Shown here: positions 20,053-21,805 of the stretch, piece after piece
Numbering within the stretch: position 1 is the stretch's first letter
Layout: each line of letters opens with the position of its first letter
NCBI GenBank assembly: GCA_032718475.1
Contig: JAUCBJ010005337.1
Span: 1 to 21,805, forward strand
DNA length: 21,805 nucleotides
Direction: 5' to 3'
Source: Nemertoderma westbladi
Taxonomy: Eukaryota; Xenacoelomorpha; Nemertodermatida; Nemertodermatidae
Program-made: the position numbers and the translations under genes
Notes under the pieces: model-generated
Database searches by the model: none
Told to the model about the DNA's origin: nothing
Seen by the model: only the letters and a program-made list of their open reading frames with translations

Positions 20053-20059
20053 ACTAATG

Positions 20060-21805
20060 AGAGCTAATGAGCTAACTGTGAGAGCTAATAAACCAACCGG
20101 TTGATGCCATCAATGATGCTGACGACAGCAGGCAATCATCCCAGGCATGGAAATCGATCAATCTGCTTACTGGGCGGAAAAGCCAACCAAGCACCAAGGT
20201 TAAGGCTGAATCACCAGCCGATCGCCTCAATGGTTGGAAAGCCCACTTTGAAAAGCTCCTCAGTAATGACAGGGTATTGCCTGATAACTTTATAGAAGTA
20301 AAAGTGTCTGAGTCTGTACTCCCAGATATTCCCATTGGCGATATCTCCTTTGCAGAAGTGAAGGCTGCTGCAAAGAGCATTAAGACCAATCGTGCCAGTG
20401 GAGTAGATGGTGTTCACCCTGAGGTCTTTAAAATACCTGAGTGTTTAAAGCTCATCTATCCCATCATAGTAGACATGTACCGAACAACAAGAGTCCCACA
20501 AGAAATGAAAACAAATAAGTTGGTGCCAGTTCCCAAGAAGGGCAACCTAACACACTATGGTTCTTTTCGGGGAATCTCATTGATCTCGATTGCTGCAAAG
20601 CTATACAATAGGATTCTATTAAATCGCATCAGGGATCCCATTGAGAGACTGCTCCGTGGAAATCAGAATGGGTTCCGTAAAGGTCGTGGGACCATGGAGC
20701 CCATTTTGGCACTTAGAAGGATAATTGAAGAGTTATCAAAAAAGAAAGACAGGCATCTGGCTGTTATCTTTGTTGACTTCTTCAAGGCCTTTGATTCAGT
20801 CTCTCGCTCACGTATGTTCAGCATACTTTCATTATATGGGATTCCTGATGAAATTATTGCAGCAATCAGATCAGTATACGATGGTTCGACAACATTTGTG
20901 TCTACTGTTGACGGTGACACAGAACCATTTGAAGTGTTATGGGGCGTCCTCCAAGGAGACACACTTGCACCATTCTTGTTCATTATTGTGGTTGACTATG
21001 TTCTACGCATGTCCTTAGATCATTATAATGATGATGGGGTGATGATAACTCCACCTACTGGCTCCAGAAGTCGAGGAAATCCTGCCAAGTACCTAACTGA
21101 TCTAGACTTTGCTGATGACTTAGGAGTACTCTCAGAATCATTAGAGGGAGCCCAACGGCTCCTCAGCTCATTAGAACATGCTGCTTCTAGTGTTGGTCTT
21201 ATTATTAACTCCAGAAAGACCAAAGTTCTGACAGTTAACTTTGAAAGTCTGATCGGATGAGCATAAAAGCTCAAAGGATGGTATGCTTGAGCATGTGGAC
21301 GACTTCTGTTACCTGGGATCATGGATCCGGAAGTCAGGTGAGGACCTTCGAATACGTAAGGGAAAAGCATGGGCAGCCTTGAATAGGCTTTCCAGGATTT
21401 GGAAGTCACCGAGAATTAATCGGAAACTTAAGGTCCGATTATTTAGAGCAGCAGTAGTTCCAGTACTCCTCTACGGGAGTCCATGCTGGGCTCTAACTGC
21501 TGAGGACACCAAATCTCTGGATGGCACATTCACAAGAATGCTACGCCGGGTTCATTGTGTCAAGTACAATGCACACATCTCCAACCAGACACTATATAAC
21601 ATTGGAGGTGTCTCATTGGTTCCCCCAAGCTTGACACTAGAACAAAATCGCCTCCGCTTTGCAGGACATTGCTTTCGCCGTGAGGACCAGCCAGTGCATA
21701 ATCTTGTACTTTGGCAGCCTGATGGAGTGAATAAGCATGGTGGACAGCCCATGACTTTCTTGAGACGCATCTTAAAGGACACTGGCTGGCCTTAAAGATG
21801 CGGAT
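20060..21805 (+). mobile_element. 5'-truncated RTE-like non-LTR retrotransposon, cut by window edge
   Basis: This copy begins inside the linker between endonuclease and reverse transcriptase; no endonuclease domain precedes it. 5' truncation is typical of target-primed reverse transcription. The junction region at 20051-20090 has repeated GAGCTAA words. The last 320 bases are about 99% identical to the first 305 bases of the window in matching positions. The 3' end lies beyond the window. Confidence 0.85.
20082..21795 (+). pseudogene. Reverse transcriptase of RTE-like retrotransposon, two frameshifts
   Basis: Reverse transcriptase copies the element's RNA at the nicked chromosomal target. 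The frame is open from 20082 (after a TGA at 20079) to a stop at 21260, with no clear start codon because the 5' part is missing. It begins with the linker (AWKSINLLTGRKS, HFEKLL). The reverse transcriptase motifs follow: SGVDGVHPEVFK (about 20397), PKKGN with FRGISLIS (about 20532), NGFRKGRG (about 20667), motif A FVDFFKAFD (20769), motif B GVLQGDTLAPFLF (about 20943) and motif C DLDFADD (about 21096-21116). The catalytic aspartates are intact. A one-base insertion near 21250-21258 shifts the frame. The C-terminal part (LEHVDDFCYLGSWI, LYGSPCWALTAED, RFAGHCF) then continues to 21795, where a TGGC duplication at 21783-21790 ends it early. FADD and the C-terminal words fit RTE-like or related non-LTR clades. 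Confidence 0.85.

Noticed and set aside
19818-20100. Twin-priming inversion within one insertion
   Set aside because: The inverted piece is the 3' terminus of the element and is more diverged than its neighbour, which does not fit the twin-priming product.
1-21805. A circular molecule suggested by matching window ends
   Set aside because: The overlap has three substitutions and two indels that change reading frame, and the family occurs elsewhere in the window. Two copies, or a repeat-bounded contig, is simpler.

Overview
The window reads as invertebrate metazoan nuclear DNA. It is AT-rich and mostly non-coding, with spliced-gene fragments, a low-copy non-LTR retrotransposon family, a tRNA-derived SINE and two minisatellites. 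There are no bacterial-style operons or ribosome-binding sites. I cannot name the species from sequence alone.

Layout: 1-427 is the 3' end of an RTE-like non-LTR retrotransposon (+ strand). 428-3972 is largely featureless, with small hairpins, a C-rich tract and a 41-bp duplication. 3973-5626 (- strand) is the one strong protein-coding exon: about 551 residues, Pro/Ser-rich and disordered, bounded by a good acceptor and donor, from a gene I do not recognise. 6745-8085 is a 30-bp minisatellite (44 units). 11170-11834 is a 17-bp minisatellite with dense G-quadruplex potential on the - strand. 11983-13395 is an old, decayed inverted copy of the retrotransposon. 14.7-17.0 kb holds weaker exon candidates on both strands, including two apparently convergent terminal exons (stops at 16000 + and 16146 -) that share a palindromic, two-way poly(A)-signal region. 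An X-box-like RFX site lies at 16967-16980. 17195-17590 holds a GGATG/CATCC hairpin cluster and a SINE. 18640-19310 is an unexplained CpG-rich block. From 19818 to the end come two more pieces of the same retrotransposon: an inverted 3'-end fragment and, head to head with it, a 5'-truncated copy with a nearly intact reverse transcriptase domain.

The retrotransposon is the only recognisable machinery: reverse transcriptase plus a C-terminal region. Every copy seen here is truncated or frameshifted. Host-gene calls rest on splice-site grammar, reading-frame phase and codon-level patterns, not on homology, and should be read with the confidences given. The best candidates for something new are the unknown disordered exon with a duplicated nine-residue motif that differs only at synonymous sites, and the convergent-gene palindrome near 16.1 kb.
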